DNA of 64,000 bases from an uncultured Nonlabens sp. GTDB taxonomy: Bacteria > Bacteroidota > Bacteroidia > Flavobacteriales > Flavobacteriaceae. Made by a program: the position numbers and the translations under genes. Shown piece after piece: positions 1 to 9,569 of this stretch. The stretch is from assembly GCF_947495285.1 (NCBI RefSeq), contig NZ_CANLXZ010000003.1, positions 1 to 64,000 of the forward strand. The letters are read 5' to 3'. The notes beneath the pieces were generated by a model. The model did not search any database. It was not told the DNA's origin and saw nothing but the letters and a program-made list of their open reading frames with translations. The first letter of the stretch is position 1; every line of letters begins with the position of its first letter.

Positions 1-337
1 CCATAAAATCAATAACTAGTAATCATCATTATAAAAATGCTTTCATAGAGACTTTTCAAAAGTAAATTGGTATAAATGGTATTTATCAAAATTAGTTGCT
101 TTTATAAGACAGAACTTATTTATAAAAATTCATTTGCAGCAATGGCACCATCATCCTTTTGAAAAGATACAACCCACAAAAAATACATACAAGTTGCTTT
201 ATTTTAATGACCAACCAAAATTGTATCTAATTACACTACAATAGATAGATGATCTACACCGTAAATTCATTTAAGAGAGGAATGCGTTAAAACAAATTAA
301 TCTGTATCGCTATTTTAGGACGGGACATCTATATGAT
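1..337. other. Gene-free AT-rich stretch at window edge
   Basis: No convincing open frame, RNA gene or repeat is visible here on either strand. The stretch ends at the terminator hairpin of the helicase gene that is transcribed towards it. A gene entering from outside the window cannot be excluded, but every frame is interrupted. Confidence 0.4.
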
Positions 338-376
338 AAAAAAGATCCTATCTCAAATGAGACAGGATCTTTTTTC
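338..376 (-). terminator. Intrinsic terminator after the DEAD-box helicase gene
   Basis: A hairpin with arms AAGATCCT..TCTCA and TGAGA..AGGATCTT (one internal mismatch, two-base loop) is flanked by A and T runs on both sides, so it can end transcription in either direction. It starts about 20 bases past the helicase stop codon. Confidence 0.75.
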
Positions 377-398
377 ATGTATAAAGCTATTTAATTAA

Positions 399-2357
399 TT
401 AGTCCCATTTAGAACCAAAAAACTTAGATCGTTTTCCTTTGTTACCAGTGGAGTCATTAGAGCCAGAATTTTCTCGTCTAGGCTTAGAATCACGGTTCCT
501 AAAACTGCTACCAGAACTATTATCATCATTAGATCTTGAGCTGCGACCTTTAAAACCACCGCCAGAGTTAGAACTATCATCACGACGACCTCGATGACTA
601 CCGCCACCACCAGAATCTCCATCTCTACGACGACCTTTAAACCCACCGCTAGACCTAGAATCGCTATCTCTACGACCTTTATAACCGCCTCCACTTCTAC
701 CATTTCTACCTCCACGATCTCTAGACTCTCGCACCTCACCTTCGTGAACATTTGCCCTAATTTCACGTTTATTACGCTCTTGACCGTTTAATTTTTCCAT
801 TTGAGCAGCTACTTCTTCTTTTACATCAATAAAAGAATGAGCACCATCTAAAACAATACGACCTATATCATTTCCAGAAATACCAGTTACATCACAAACA
901 AAACCTAATAAAGCCCCTTTATTTACATCATCTTTGCGACCTAAGTTAATAAAATAGGTCTTCATCCCATCTTCCTTACCTCTAGATCTCGGTTTTCTCT
1001 CACGATACTCACCTCTATCCTCGCGTGGCTTTGAATTGTCATTAAGATCTGTGATAGAATTACGCTTATAAATCTTATTGAACTCTTGACTTAAAAACTT
1101 ACCTATCAACTCTTCTTTAGTAATCTCTTCAAGACTAGTTTTTACTTCATCAAAAAGTTCATCACTAATTTTATCATTTACTTTTAAATCCTTTATACCT
1201 TCTGTCCATTTAGAAATACGTCTAGCGGTTATTGCTTCTAGTGCTGGGATCTCAGATCTTTCAAATTTAATAGAAAGCTTATTTTCCATGTATCTCATTT
1301 TACGTATATCACCTTTAGTAATAAACGCAATAGATTCTCCTTTCTTACCTGCACGCGCTGTACGACCAGAACGGTGAGTATAAAATTCTGGATCTTCTGG
1401 TAATGCAAAATGTATTACATGAGTAATATCCTCTACATCAATTCCTCGTGCAGCGACATCTGTAGCTATTAATAATTTTAGATTTTTATTTCTAAAACGT
1501 TTCATAGCCGCATCACGCTGTGCTTGAGACATATCTCCATGAAGTGCTTCTGTTGCATAACCATTGTTATTCAACTCGTCTGCTACTTGCTGGGTATCTC
1601 TTTTTGTACGACAAAACACTACACCAAACATATCTTGATTAAAATCAAGCATTCTTCTCAGGGCTTCAGTTTTATCACGAGCTTTAAGTTGAACAAATTG
1701 GTGAGAAATATTTGTATTTACAATATTCTCACGGTTGATACGCACCTCTTCTGGGTTTACCATATAGGTATCTACTATCTTCTTGATCTCTCTTGCCATT
1801 GTAGCAGAAAACAACCAGATATTACGACCTACATCTGTCTTAGAAAGGATAAAATCAATGTCTTCACGGAAACCCATGTTTAACATCTCATCTGCTTCAT
1901 CAAGAATCAAAAATTTTAACGCATCGAGTTTTACCTCGCGACGTTTCATAAGATCCATAAGACGTCCTGGAGTCGCAACTATAACTTGTGCACCACGTCT
2001 TATGTCTTTAATCTGACCCATGATATTTGCTCCACCGAAAACAGGTACGACATTAAGCCTTCCCATTTTTAGAGACATTGCTTCTATCTGACGACAAATT
2101 TGTTGTGCTAATTCACGCGTTGGGGCTAGTATAAGTGCCTGCGTATCTCTTGAGCTGGTATCCATTAACTCTAATAATGGTATACCGAATGCTGCGGTTT
2201 TCCCTGTACCAGTCTGCGCCAGACCTATAAAATCACCATCATGCTTAAGCAATAATGGAATAGCTTGCTGCTGAATCTCCGTAGGAGTTTCAAAACCCAT
2301 TTCAGCAAGACCGTCTAATAACGGTTGTGATAGACCTAAGTCTTCAAAATTTTTCAA
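399..2357 (-). CDS. DEAD-box ATP-dependent RNA helicase with RGG-rich tail
   Basis: This is an RNA helicase of the DeaD/CsdA class, which unwinds RNA duplexes in ribosome assembly and mRNA turnover, often in the cold. Visible motifs in order are the Q motif (about residues 22-34), Walker A AQTGTGKT (47-54), PTRELA, TPGRL, DEAD (153-156), SAT (184-186) and HRSGRTARAG (328-337). Near residues 465-540 lies a DbpA-like RNA-binding domain. The last 90 or so residues are a low-complexity Arg-Gly-Ser tail that should bind RNA non-specifically. Length is 652 aa, typical for Bacteroidetes members. The start codon is TTG (MKNFEDLGLSQ fits the family start). A TACTTTTG promoter box lies 23 bases upstream. 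The gene is monocistronic and ends at a strong hairpin. The deaD symbol is plausible but not assigned. Confidence 0.96.
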   Translation of the reverse strand: MKNFEDLGLSQPLLDGLAEMGFETPTEIQQQAIPLLLKHDGDFIGLAQTGTGKTAAFGIPLLELMDTSSRDTQALILAPTRELAQQICRQIEAMSLKMGRLNVVPVFGGANIMGQIKDIRRGAQVIVATPGRLMDLMKRREVKLDALKFLILDEADEMLNMGFREDIDFILSKTDVGRNIWLFSATMAREIKKIVDTYMVNPEEVRINRENIVNTNISHQFVQLKARDKTEALRRMLDFNQDMFGVVFCRTKRDTQQVADELNNNGYATEALHGDMSQAQRDAAMKRFRNKNLKLLIATDVAARGIDVEDITHVIHFALPEDPEFYTHRSGRTARAGKKGESIAFITKGDIRKMRYMENKLSIKFERSEIPALEAITARRISKWTEGIKDLKVNDKISDELFDEVKTSLEEITKEELIGKFLSQEFNKIYKRNSITDLNDNSKPREDRGEYRERKPRSRGKEDGMKTYFINLGRKDDVNKGALLGFVCDVTGISGNDIGRIVLDGAHSFIDVKEEVAAQMEKLNGQERNKREIRANVHEGEVRESRDRGGRNGRSGGGYKGRRDSDSRSSGGFKGRRRDGDSGGGGSHRGRRDDSSNSGGGFKGRSSRSNDDNSSGSSFRNRDSKPRRENSGSNDSTGNKGKRSKFFGSKWD

Positions 2358-2379
2358 ATAACTGTGTTTAATTATTTTG

Positions 2380-2387
2380 CAAAAGTA
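2380..2387 (-). promoter_or_regulatory. -7 promoter box of the helicase gene
   Basis: On the minus strand the sequence reads TACTTTTGCAAAA, matching the Bacteroidetes -7 element TAnnTTTG. It sits 22 bases before the TTG start, which gives a leader of roughly 15-20 bases. No clear -33 TTTG was found. Confidence 0.5.
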
Positions 2388-2717
2388 CGACTAATAAATG
2401 AATTTTTTATTATACACAGATTTTATAGATAAAATACAGTAAAATAAAAAACTGATGATCTATTTTATTAAAAAAATTATACATTAATTCTTATACCGTA
2501 CTGTTTTGAATTGGTCATTTAACTATTGTGAATAATCAATTTTAGTGACCAAATGATTTGATCGTACTTTAAGGTAAAATGGAGTAAAACTTATTATTAA
2601 AGAAATTATAGACCGATGTAATTTTTAAAGAACCCATTCAGTTTAATGATCATAAATAAAAAGCTACATTATTTTAAAAGGATAACTCAATAAATTCAAA
2701 AAAAAAACTTCTCTTTT
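2388..2717. other. Gene-free AT-rich stretch
   Basis: No open frame of note. A 23-base phrase at 2508-2530 (beginning GAATTGGTCATTTAACTA) recurs imperfectly at 3513-3535 on the other side of the nitroreductase gene, with about 4 mismatches. Its meaning is unknown. Confidence 0.35.
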
Positions 2718-3299
2718 TCAGTCCACAAATTGTGTAAATTGGTCTATACTTTTCCTCTCTGTTAGAATTGAAGAAGCCACCTCCTCAGGGTTATAAGTAC
2801 CTATATAAAAGAAACCTAAAAACTCTTCTCTATCCTCTACCGTAATTTTTTTAAATTCAGACATGTCTACAAATGGTTTAGGAGAACTCCAGTAACATCC
2901 ATATCCCAGATTATGAGTAGTAAGCCACATATTTTGCACACTCATACTTACAGCGGCTATTTCTTCCCACTCTGGTATCGATTCTTTTTTATCTCTATAT
3001 TTAAAGATCAAAATCATAGCAGTGGTTACTTCTAATTTTTCTTGAAGTTTTTTAAGTTTAAGCGGTACTGCCTTATCTGTAGACAGACTAAACTGTTCTA
3101 CTATAAACTCCCCTAAATCGGTTAAGGCATTTCCCTGCAATACTTTATAACGCCATGGTTCTGTTTTTCTATGATTAGGTGCCCACCTCGCACTTTCTAA
3201 GATTTTTAATAAATCAGTTTTAGGTATCACTCCATTTGTGTATTGTGAAGGAAAAATACTGCGACGTGACTTAATTATATTTTCTAATGTCTTTTTCAT
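2718..3299 (-). CDS. Nitroreductase family protein (FMN-dependent)
   Basis: A 193-residue member of the NADH/NADPH:FMN nitroreductase fold. The N-terminal SRRS motif (11-14) is the usual FMN phosphate-binding arginine cluster, followed by SARWAPNHRKTEPWRY (about 37-52), the second conserved block. GCYWSSPKPF and FYIGTYNPEE mark the C-terminal half. Such enzymes reduce nitro groups, quinones or flavins; the substrate cannot be told from sequence. The gene stands alone, with 360 bases of empty DNA downstream and about 1 kb upstream holding a dead transposase. A palindromic repeat copy lies 22 bases before its ATG. Confidence 0.9.
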   Translation of the reverse strand: MKKTLENIIKSRRSIFPSQYTNGVIPKTDLLKILESARWAPNHRKTEPWRYKVLQGNALTDLGEFIVEQFSLSTDKAVPLKLKKLQEKLEVTTAMILIFKYRDKKESIPEWEEIAAVSMSVQNMWLTTHNLGYGCYWSSPKPFVDMSEFKKITVEDREEFLGFFYIGTYNPEEVASSILTERKSIDQFTQFVD

Positions 3300-3321
3300 T
3301 TTTTAAAGATAATGGTTGTTT

Positions 3322-3337
3322 CGCTTTCGCGAAAGCG
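3322..3337. repeat. Dispersed palindrome, copy 1
   Basis: Perfect 16-base palindrome CGCTTTCGCGAAAGCG, 22 bases upstream of the nitroreductase start. Left flank TTGTTT is shared with copies at 40394 and 42395. Confidence 0.9.
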
Positions 3338-3575
3338 GTACTAGTCAAAAACCTTGATACAATTTTAATTCATTCCCCATAAAAGACACAGGATTCATGT
3401 AACGCAGGTAAAAGATAGTTTTTCTTTAAATAACAGCACTAAATATTATAATTCCTGAATGTTTTCTTATAGATTATTAAGATTTGATTGATTATTTGAA
3501 GATCTATTTATTGAATTAATCATTTAACTACCGTGTTATAATGCCTTTTAAACATTGTGCATAAAGCAAATATAA

Positions 3576-4006
3576 GGTCAAGATACATTAAACTTAATAA
3601 AAGAACTACCCAATGATGATGCCTGTAAAGCTTATTGAGAAAAAATAAAATAGCAATATGATTTTATTTTCAGTGAATGAGATGCTGCAAAAGGTTGTGA
3701 AAAATCAGGTCGCAATTATTAATATTATACATATGATAAATTCAACAGCAGATACACTTTTTTTTAACAGTCTAATATAGTTTATGAAAAGCATATTGTC
3801 GCGGTTTTGAGATGACTATAAATAGTAAAAATGGTCAGAATTTTCCATTAAAAACATTACACAATAAGAGAAAAGAAGAAGTTAGGCAAGGAAGAAATTA
3901 CTATTTAAATAAGAAAAAGGTAGTAATGGAAGTCGTATAGATCGATAATAAAAAAATGAAAAGAGTTTCTATAAAGTCTATTGATGTCTACTCTGCAAAA
4001 TCTTAA
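3576..4006 (+). pseudogene. Decayed IS1595/ISXO2-like transposase remnant
   Basis: The reading frame starting near 3591 gives LPNDDACKAY-stop-EKIK-stop-QYDFIFSE-stop-DAAKGCEKSGRNY-stop, with stops at 3636, 3651, 3678 and 3720. This matches the N-terminal zinc-ribbon region of IS1595-group transposases, where the pattern is roughly DxAC..YLE.IKW...C..C....GWEKSGRNYRY. The stops fall where single base changes from Leu, Trp, Cys and Arg codons would explain them. After a frame change, DTLFFNSLI follows as expected, and farther on NKRKEEVRQGRNYYLN (to the stop at 3938) resembles the region after the DExY catalytic residues. The element is dead and terminal repeats were not identified. The assignment is from memory of the family. 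Confidence 0.55.
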
Positions 4007-4329
4007 TACCTCATCAGTACCTCTGCGATAATAATAACAAATATGCGGCAGCAATGGGCTAGTTTTAAACCACTGCAAATCATAATTTATAGGTCAACTC
4101 TAGGCTCAGGGCAAAACCTACTCATGTGGGCAAATGGCATTTCAGGCTAATATTAATTAGTTTTACTTGAGAATAAATCGGTCTTTATTTAAAAATTCAT
4201 TTTTTTTAAATAATTACCTGAATGGTTAAAGCTCATCCTAATTTATTAAAATTAAACAAAATAGAGACTATCTGTAAAATTCAATAAAGTTGTATAAAGA
4301 AAAAAGATAAACCTAATAATTGATTTTTT

Positions 4330-5781
4330 CTATGGTATGTATTTTTCTATTATTTGATTAATTTCTGTAGAAAGACGTAATTTATAAGTAGTTAACAGAT
4401 ACGTTATCCCAATAAAAATAGACTTAAAAGCGATATTCATATAAGGATTCCATGGGAAATCCCAGAAATAAAACAATCCAGTAATTACTAAAATCATGAG
4501 TAAAGAACTCCAGGTTTTTGCGGTCCATGGATGCATGTCTAACTTATAGTAAACGTAGTACGCTTTTGCAAAAGCATAACATAAATAAGCCACACAAGTA
4601 GCGATAGCAGCACCTATTAAACCCAATTCTGGAATAAGAATTCTATTTAAACCTATCGCCACAAAGGTTAAAACCAGTCCCATCCAAAGCGTCACTTTAT
4701 ACAAGTTGCTGTTATAAAGTATCGCATTATTACTACCTAAAACATTTTCAGAAAACTTAGTTATTGCAATTAAAAAAACAACTGGAATGGCAACACGCGT
4801 TTCTGGCTGCATCAACTCATAAAATTCATTAAGATTACAAGTAATAATCACTAACAGAAACCCTGCTATAATAGTTAGGTTAAGTGAACTTCTCTTATAA
4901 AGGGTTTGCACCTCACCTATTTCATTTCTATTAAAATAACCTGCCGTTAATGGATGCGTAATTTGTGCCATACCACGGGCAGGAACAGCTATTACAGTAG
5001 CTATAAACACCGCTATACCGTAAAATCCTATTTTATCAATAGCCACATATTGATTAAGCATAAACTTATCTAGATCTATTAAAGCCGTAGAAATAGAACC
5101 TGCAATAATCATATAAATACAGTAATTTAAAACCTTACCTCTATGGAGTATTTTTCCCCATCTTAAACGAGGCATGTAGGTTCTAAGCGCAATGATCTTC
5201 ATTAACAACGCTCGCAACGCATAAATAATAACAAGACTATAAATAAATTGATGCTGACTAATAACATCTGTAGCGAGTAATAAAAGTGCTACCGTTGCAG
5301 CAGCTCTATAAAACACTTCTTTAAGAAAATTACCTACCACTGTCTTCATATGTACTTTTACCCAAGCATAGAAGATCTCAAAATAAGCCTGGAAAATAGA
5401 CACTAACGGTATGCACCACAAGTATTTACCGGTAATGATATTTTTATCAGAAATGAATGTTGCAATAGGTTCTTGCGCTATATAAATAAGAACTAAAATC
5501 GGTACAATGATGAATAATGGCCACAACAGCATTTGCGTTAAAAAGGAATCGCGCTCCTGCTTTGTAGAATAGCTAGAATAATATTTAACAATGGTATTAT
5601 GAATACCAAATGACATTAATGGAAAATACAAAAATGCCGAAGACAGTACATAATTCCATAAACCATAATAATCGTCAGAGAGATATACTTGCGCTAGAAT
5701 TAACACATTTAAAGCGCCTAGAATAAAGCCTAAGCCTGTAATAACGAGATTCCACCCTGACTGTTTAATGACTATTCCCAT
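4330..5781 (-). CDS. Polysaccharide flippase (Wzx/MOP superfamily)
   Basis: A 483-residue integral membrane protein with about 12-14 hydrophobic segments spread over the whole length and a short hydrophilic C-terminus, the layout of O-antigen/teichoic-type flippases of the MOP exporter superfamily. The start IVIKQSGWNLVITGLGFILG is typical of the first helix. Such proteins move undecaprenyl-linked oligosaccharides across the inner membrane. Its 5' end overlaps the 3' end of the upstream glycosyltransferase gene by 10 bases, so the two are almost surely co-translated. The segment YAFAKAYY near residue 403 is encoded by a TGCA-centred variant of the dispersed palindrome. Confidence 0.88.
   Translation of the reverse strand: MGIVIKQSGWNLVITGLGFILGALNVLILAQVYLSDDYYGLWNYVLSSAFLYFPLMSFGIHNTIVKYYSSYSTKQERDSFLTQMLLWPLFIIVPILVLIYIAQEPIATFISDKNIITGKYLWCIPLVSIFQAYFEIFYAWVKVHMKTVVGNFLKEVFYRAAATVALLLLATDVISQHQFIYSLVIIYALRALLMKIIALRTYMPRLRWGKILHRGKVLNYCIYMIIAGSISTALIDLDKFMLNQYVAIDKIGFYGIAVFIATVIAVPARGMAQITHPLTAGYFNRNEIGEVQTLYKRSSLNLTIIAGFLLVIITCNLNEFYELMQPETRVAIPVVFLIAITKFSENVLGSNNAILYNSNLYKVTLWMGLVLTFVAIGLNRILIPELGLIGAAIATCVAYLCYAFAKAYYVYYKLDMHPWTAKTWSSLLMILVITGLFYFWDFPWNPYMNIAFKSIFIGITYLLTTYKLRLSTEINQIIEKYIP
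4562..4575. repeat. Variant palindrome GCTTTTGCAAAAGC (in flippase gene)
   Basis: Perfect 14-base palindrome that differs from the main repeat only in its centre (TGCA for CGCG). In the gene it is read as AFAKA, the same peptide as four of the standard copies, so it may be a synonymous, decayed copy. Confidence 0.5.
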
Positions 5782-7067
5782 ACGTAGTCTATAGTTTTGG
5801 CAAGGATTTTAGTTAAATAAGATCTTTTATATCGATCTATTAAATCGTTAGAATTACCATCATTAGTTCCTTTTTTATAGAGATCATAAAGATGGGTAAT
5901 GTGTTTTTTAAGTGCCTTTTTCTGCTGGTAATTAAAGAATTCTCCAGAATGTGTATCTGTAATTAACAGCTCTATGTCTGCCTCTTTAGGCCCTATGGCA
6001 ATAATAGGTCTGCGACTAGCAAAGTATTCAAACATCTTACCAGGTAAAATCGCTTGAGTCTCTTGAGAATCTATTTCTATAAGTAACAATGCCTGTGCAT
6101 TAAACATAAGCGCAACAGACTCTTCATGAGACACATAACCTTTATTATCTACATAAGTATCTAATTTAAAATATGTAAGGCTCTCTAGAATTTCTTCACT
6201 TATAGTACCAGCCAGTTGCAATTGAAAATCTGCAGCAAAATCGGTTGATTCTTCACATAATTCCTGCAATGATTCCCATAATAATTGCGGATTGCGATCT
6301 GATAATAAAGTACCTATGTGAGATAGTACAAATTTACCTTCTGGCTGTCGCACCTGTGGATTAGGTAAGGTATCAAATCCGTTAGTAATCAACTGTATAG
6401 GTCGCGATGTTTTGCTTTTAAATTCTTTTCCTGTATGTGGGCTGGTTACTATTAATAAATCTGCAGTGTTCAACACCTCTTTTTCTAAATCTACATGGCG
6501 TTTTTGTGCGCGTTTGCCTAGTTTAAGATCTTTGTGATAACCTATGGTAGTCCATGGATCACGGAAATCTGCCAGCCATTTTATGGACGGCACAAGAGAC
6601 TTTAATTCTAAACCTATAAGATGTATAGAATGTGGTGGCCCAGTGGTAATTACTGTAGCTGCTGGATGCTTTGTTATATAAGGTTCTATATCTTTAAGAA
6701 CGCGATGTTTCCACCCTACTCGTGCATCTGGAATAAATAAATTACCACGCATCCACACCATGGCACGTTCTAAAATACCAGGGTCTTTCTTTAAAATACC
6801 GCGTTGTAGGTTTTTAGTTCGCTTTCGCGAAAGCTTACCTGCCATCCTACTCGGTTCTTTTATTTTAACTTTTATGAAATTAATAGATTTTGGAACTTCT
6901 TCCATAAGAGAAGTGTCCAAGACGGGATAATCTGGATTTTCTGGAACAACAACGGTTACATCATACCCATTTTCAGGTAGGTATTTTGCAAATTTTAACC
7001 ATCGTTGCACACCTGGCCCACCTGCTGGAGGCCAGTAATAACTTATAATCAGTACAGGCTTTTTCAA
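5772..7067 (-). CDS. Glycosyltransferase family 4-like protein
   Basis: A 431-residue GT-B fold sugar transferase. The N-terminus ISYYWPPAGGPGVQRWLKFA (9-28) is the glycine-rich loop region common to GT4 enzymes with an N-terminal acceptor domain. PGKMFEYFASRRPIIAIGP in the C-terminal third is the nucleotide-sugar-binding E-x7-E-like region. It acts in the cytoplasm, adding a sugar to a lipid-linked glycan; the sugar is unknown. The start codon is TTG (MKKPVLIISYYWPP). It follows the YfhO gene by 4 bases and overlaps the flippase gene by 10, forming one operon. Residues 79-83 (LSRKR) are encoded by a palindrome copy. Confidence 0.9.
   Translation of the reverse strand: MKKPVLIISYYWPPAGGPGVQRWLKFAKYLPENGYDVTVVVPENPDYPVLDTSLMEEVPKSINFIKVKIKEPSRMAGKLSRKRTKNLQRGILKKDPGILERAMVWMRGNLFIPDARVGWKHRVLKDIEPYITKHPAATVITTGPPHSIHLIGLELKSLVPSIKWLADFRDPWTTIGYHKDLKLGKRAQKRHVDLEKEVLNTADLLIVTSPHTGKEFKSKTSRPIQLITNGFDTLPNPQVRQPEGKFVLSHIGTLLSDRNPQLLWESLQELCEESTDFAADFQLQLAGTISEEILESLTYFKLDTYVDNKGYVSHEESVALMFNAQALLLIEIDSQETQAILPGKMFEYFASRRPIIAIGPKEADIELLITDTHSGEFFNYQQKKALKKHITHLYDLYKKGTNDGNSNDLIDRYKRSYLTKILAKTIDYVWE
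6820..6834. repeat. Dispersed palindrome, copy 2 (inside glycosyltransferase)
   Basis: CGCTTTCGCGAAAGC, 15 of the 16 consensus bases, read in the gene as LSRKR. This is the less common of the two coding frames used by the repeat. Confidence 0.9.
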
Positions 7068-7071
7068 CAGC

Positions 7072-9540
7072 TTAAATTTTCTTTTTTAAGGCGATAAATA
7101 GTCCGCCTAAAATAACTAGTAATAATAAGATATTACTGAATAGCATAATAGTAGAACCTGTTTTAACTACTTCTGGTTCAAATTTAAATACTATTTCATG
7201 TTGGCCAGAAGGTATAGAAAGTCCTCTTAAAGCATAATTAACACGAGCGATAGGTGCTTCTTTTCCATCTATAGTAGCCGTCCACCCATGAGGGTAATAC
7301 ATCTCTGAAAATACTGCTAATCCATCTCTAGAATTAGAACTCTTATAAGTAAGCTCTTCAGTTTTATAATTTGTTAATTTAATAGATGCTGTAGAATCTT
7401 TACTTATAGTTTTAAGTCCTATCAGTTCTTTTTGATCTGCAGTAATTATGGCAAGAGAATCTGCATTTAATTCTTTAATAGATAAGATCTCTTGATTTTG
7501 ATCTTTTACCACTTTAACATCTGTAACAAACCATGCATTACCTGATAAAATAGGATTTTGTTGAGCTACGGTACCACTTGCGTTTTGGCCTAGAATATAC
7601 TTTGTATTAAACATACCTAGAATTTCTAATTGCTCGCGAGTAATACCTTCCTGACCGGCAAAATAAAAATTCATCAGATCTTGAAATCTACGAGGCTTTG
7701 CTCCATGATATCCACCCATTGCATTGTGAAAGTAAGCTGCTCTACCACTATTAACAGGATCTGCTAACTGGTCGTAAACTCTAAAATGTGATTTATCTTT
7801 AAGGACTAAATCGTCTGCCTCTGTTTTTAAGAAAGGTAACGCATACTCTCTAGCAGACACATAATCTTCTTCATTTACATATTGTCTATCAAAACTGATC
7901 AGGTCAAATAATATAACCACACCACAAATTACTAATACAACGGTTTGTTTTATTTTATTAGTTAGTAATAGATATAAAGCACCACAAATAATACCTACAT
8001 AAAGTAAAGCTTTTAAAGCGTCGTTTTGGATCATAGTAAAACGGTCTGCTTTTAAAGCGTCTACATATCGAGCACCTAATTGTGGAAAATCTAGTAAGTA
8101 CTCGTCATAAGGTCCTGTAAGGTTAAATAAGAAAGAACCTAACAAAGCGATAACAACTAATACACCTGCAAAACCAGCACCTGCATAAAGTAAGGCTTTG
8201 CGTTTTTTGTCAATAGTAGTCTTCTCATTAAAGAATTGCCACAACCCTATAGCTGCTAGAATAGGCACGCACATTTCTATAATTACCTGAATAGATGTAA
8301 CGGCTCTAAATTTATTGTAAAATGGAACATAATCGATAAAAAACTCTGTAAGCCAGCTCATATTCTTTCCATAAGAGAGTAGTAAGGCTAGAACAATAGC
8401 GGTAAGTGTCCACCATTTTAATCTTGCTTTTATTAAAAATAAAGAAAGTAAAGCAAGAAAAACAACGCTTACACCTAGATAGGCAGGAGCTTCTACTATG
8501 GCCTGGTCACCCCAGTACTTGCGCTGACTTAAAGATACCAACTGATTTAAGTATTCCATTTCTTCTTCATTTAATGAAGAGGGATCTATTTTTAATAACT
8601 GTTGACGGCTATTGCTGCTTTCTTCATAAGCATCACCACTACCGCCACCTGCAAAACGAGGTAGAATAAGGTTAAAACTTTCTGACAGTCCATAACTGTA
8701 GTCAGTTATATAATCATAATCTAGACCTTCTTTAACTTCCACGTTTTCGCCTTGAGCGTTAACCGTAATATTTGAAACTCCACGAGTACTTTCTTTTGAA
8801 TACTCACTAGTAGCGAGTAAATTACCAGCATTTGTTCCCAGTGCAAGAATTACAGCTGCGGTCATAATACCTATGGATTTAAAGTAATGAGGCACTACCT
8901 TTTTATTAATGGCATCTATAAAATAAGCAATACCTAGAATTATTACGGCTAGTAACAAGTAATAAGTCATTTGTGGATGGTTAGCCTGTAATTCTAGCGC
9001 CATAGCAAGTGCGGTAACTATAAAACCTAGAAGGTAACGCTTTTGAAAAACTAAAATTATTCCACTTAACACGAGTGGGAAATAGGCTATCGCATGTGCT
9101 TTTGCATTATGTCCTACACCTAGAATGATAATAAGGTACGTAGAAAAACCAAAGGCAAGCGCTCCTAATAATCCTATTTTCCAATCTACACGCATTACTA
9201 GCATGAGTACATAGAAGGACGCAAAGTATAGAAAAAGATAATCTGCTGGGCGAGGTAGGAATCTTATCGCTCTATCTAGACTGTCGATAAAATCATAATC
9301 ATAGCGCGCACCTAACTGATATGTGGGCATCCCGCCAAAAACGGCATCTGTCCAATAGAGCTCTTCACCTGTCTCTGCACGGTGATCGATAAGCTGCCTG
9401 GCGTTACCTTTATACTGAACTATGTCATTTTGATACACTTTTTTACCACTTAAAACAGGATAAAAATAGGCAAGTGCAGCAATAATAAACACCACAAATA
9501 CAGCTAGATGTGGCAATAATTTCTTAGAATCAAACTTCAT
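7072..9540 (-). CDS. YfhO-family membrane protein (GT-C-like)
   Basis: An 822-residue protein with about a dozen hydrophobic segments. The large extracytoplasmic part near 265-330 begins YSYGLSESFNLILPRFAGGG, and a C-terminal soluble domain (YPHGWTATIDGKEAPI) precedes a last membrane helix. This is the arrangement of PF09586 proteins. In Firmicutes YfhO relatives help glycosylate lipoteichoic acid; in Bacteroidetes the role is undefined but they sit with polysaccharide genes, as here. It is first of three tightly linked genes (YfhO - glycosyltransferase - flippase). DUF4834 lies 29 bases upstream on the same strand and may be in the same transcript. Confidence 0.88.
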   Translation of the reverse strand: MKFDSKKLLPHLAVFVVFIIAALAYFYPVLSGKKVYQNDIVQYKGNARQLIDHRAETGEELYWTDAVFGGMPTYQLGARYDYDFIDSLDRAIRFLPRPADYLFLYFASFYVLMLVMRVDWKIGLLGALAFGFSTYLIIILGVGHNAKAHAIAYFPLVLSGIILVFQKRYLLGFIVTALAMALELQANHPQMTYYLLLAVIILGIAYFIDAINKKVVPHYFKSIGIMTAAVILALGTNAGNLLATSEYSKESTRGVSNITVNAQGENVEVKEGLDYDYITDYSYGLSESFNLILPRFAGGGSGDAYEESSNSRQQLLKIDPSSLNEEEMEYLNQLVSLSQRKYWGDQAIVEAPAYLGVSVVFLALLSLFLIKARLKWWTLTAIVLALLLSYGKNMSWLTEFFIDYVPFYNKFRAVTSIQVIIEMCVPILAAIGLWQFFNEKTTIDKKRKALLYAGAGFAGVLVVIALLGSFLFNLTGPYDEYLLDFPQLGARYVDALKADRFTMIQNDALKALLYVGIICGALYLLLTNKIKQTVVLVICGVVILFDLISFDRQYVNEEDYVSAREYALPFLKTEADDLVLKDKSHFRVYDQLADPVNSGRAAYFHNAMGGYHGAKPRRFQDLMNFYFAGQEGITREQLEILGMFNTKYILGQNASGTVAQQNPILSGNAWFVTDVKVVKDQNQEILSIKELNADSLAIITADQKELIGLKTISKDSTASIKLTNYKTEELTYKSSNSRDGLAVFSEMYYPHGWTATIDGKEAPIARVNYALRGLSIPSGQHEIVFKFEPEVVKTGSTIMLFSNILLLLVILGGLFIALKKKI

Positions 9541-9569
9541 GAAGACGTTAAATAAATGAATCAGGAAAA

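Noticed and set aside
395-791. Open frames on both strands through the RGG tail of the helicase, rich in Val/Ile or Thr/Ser
   Set aside because: They are by-products of the repetitive Gly/Arg/Ser codons of the helicase tail and have no start signals or family likeness.
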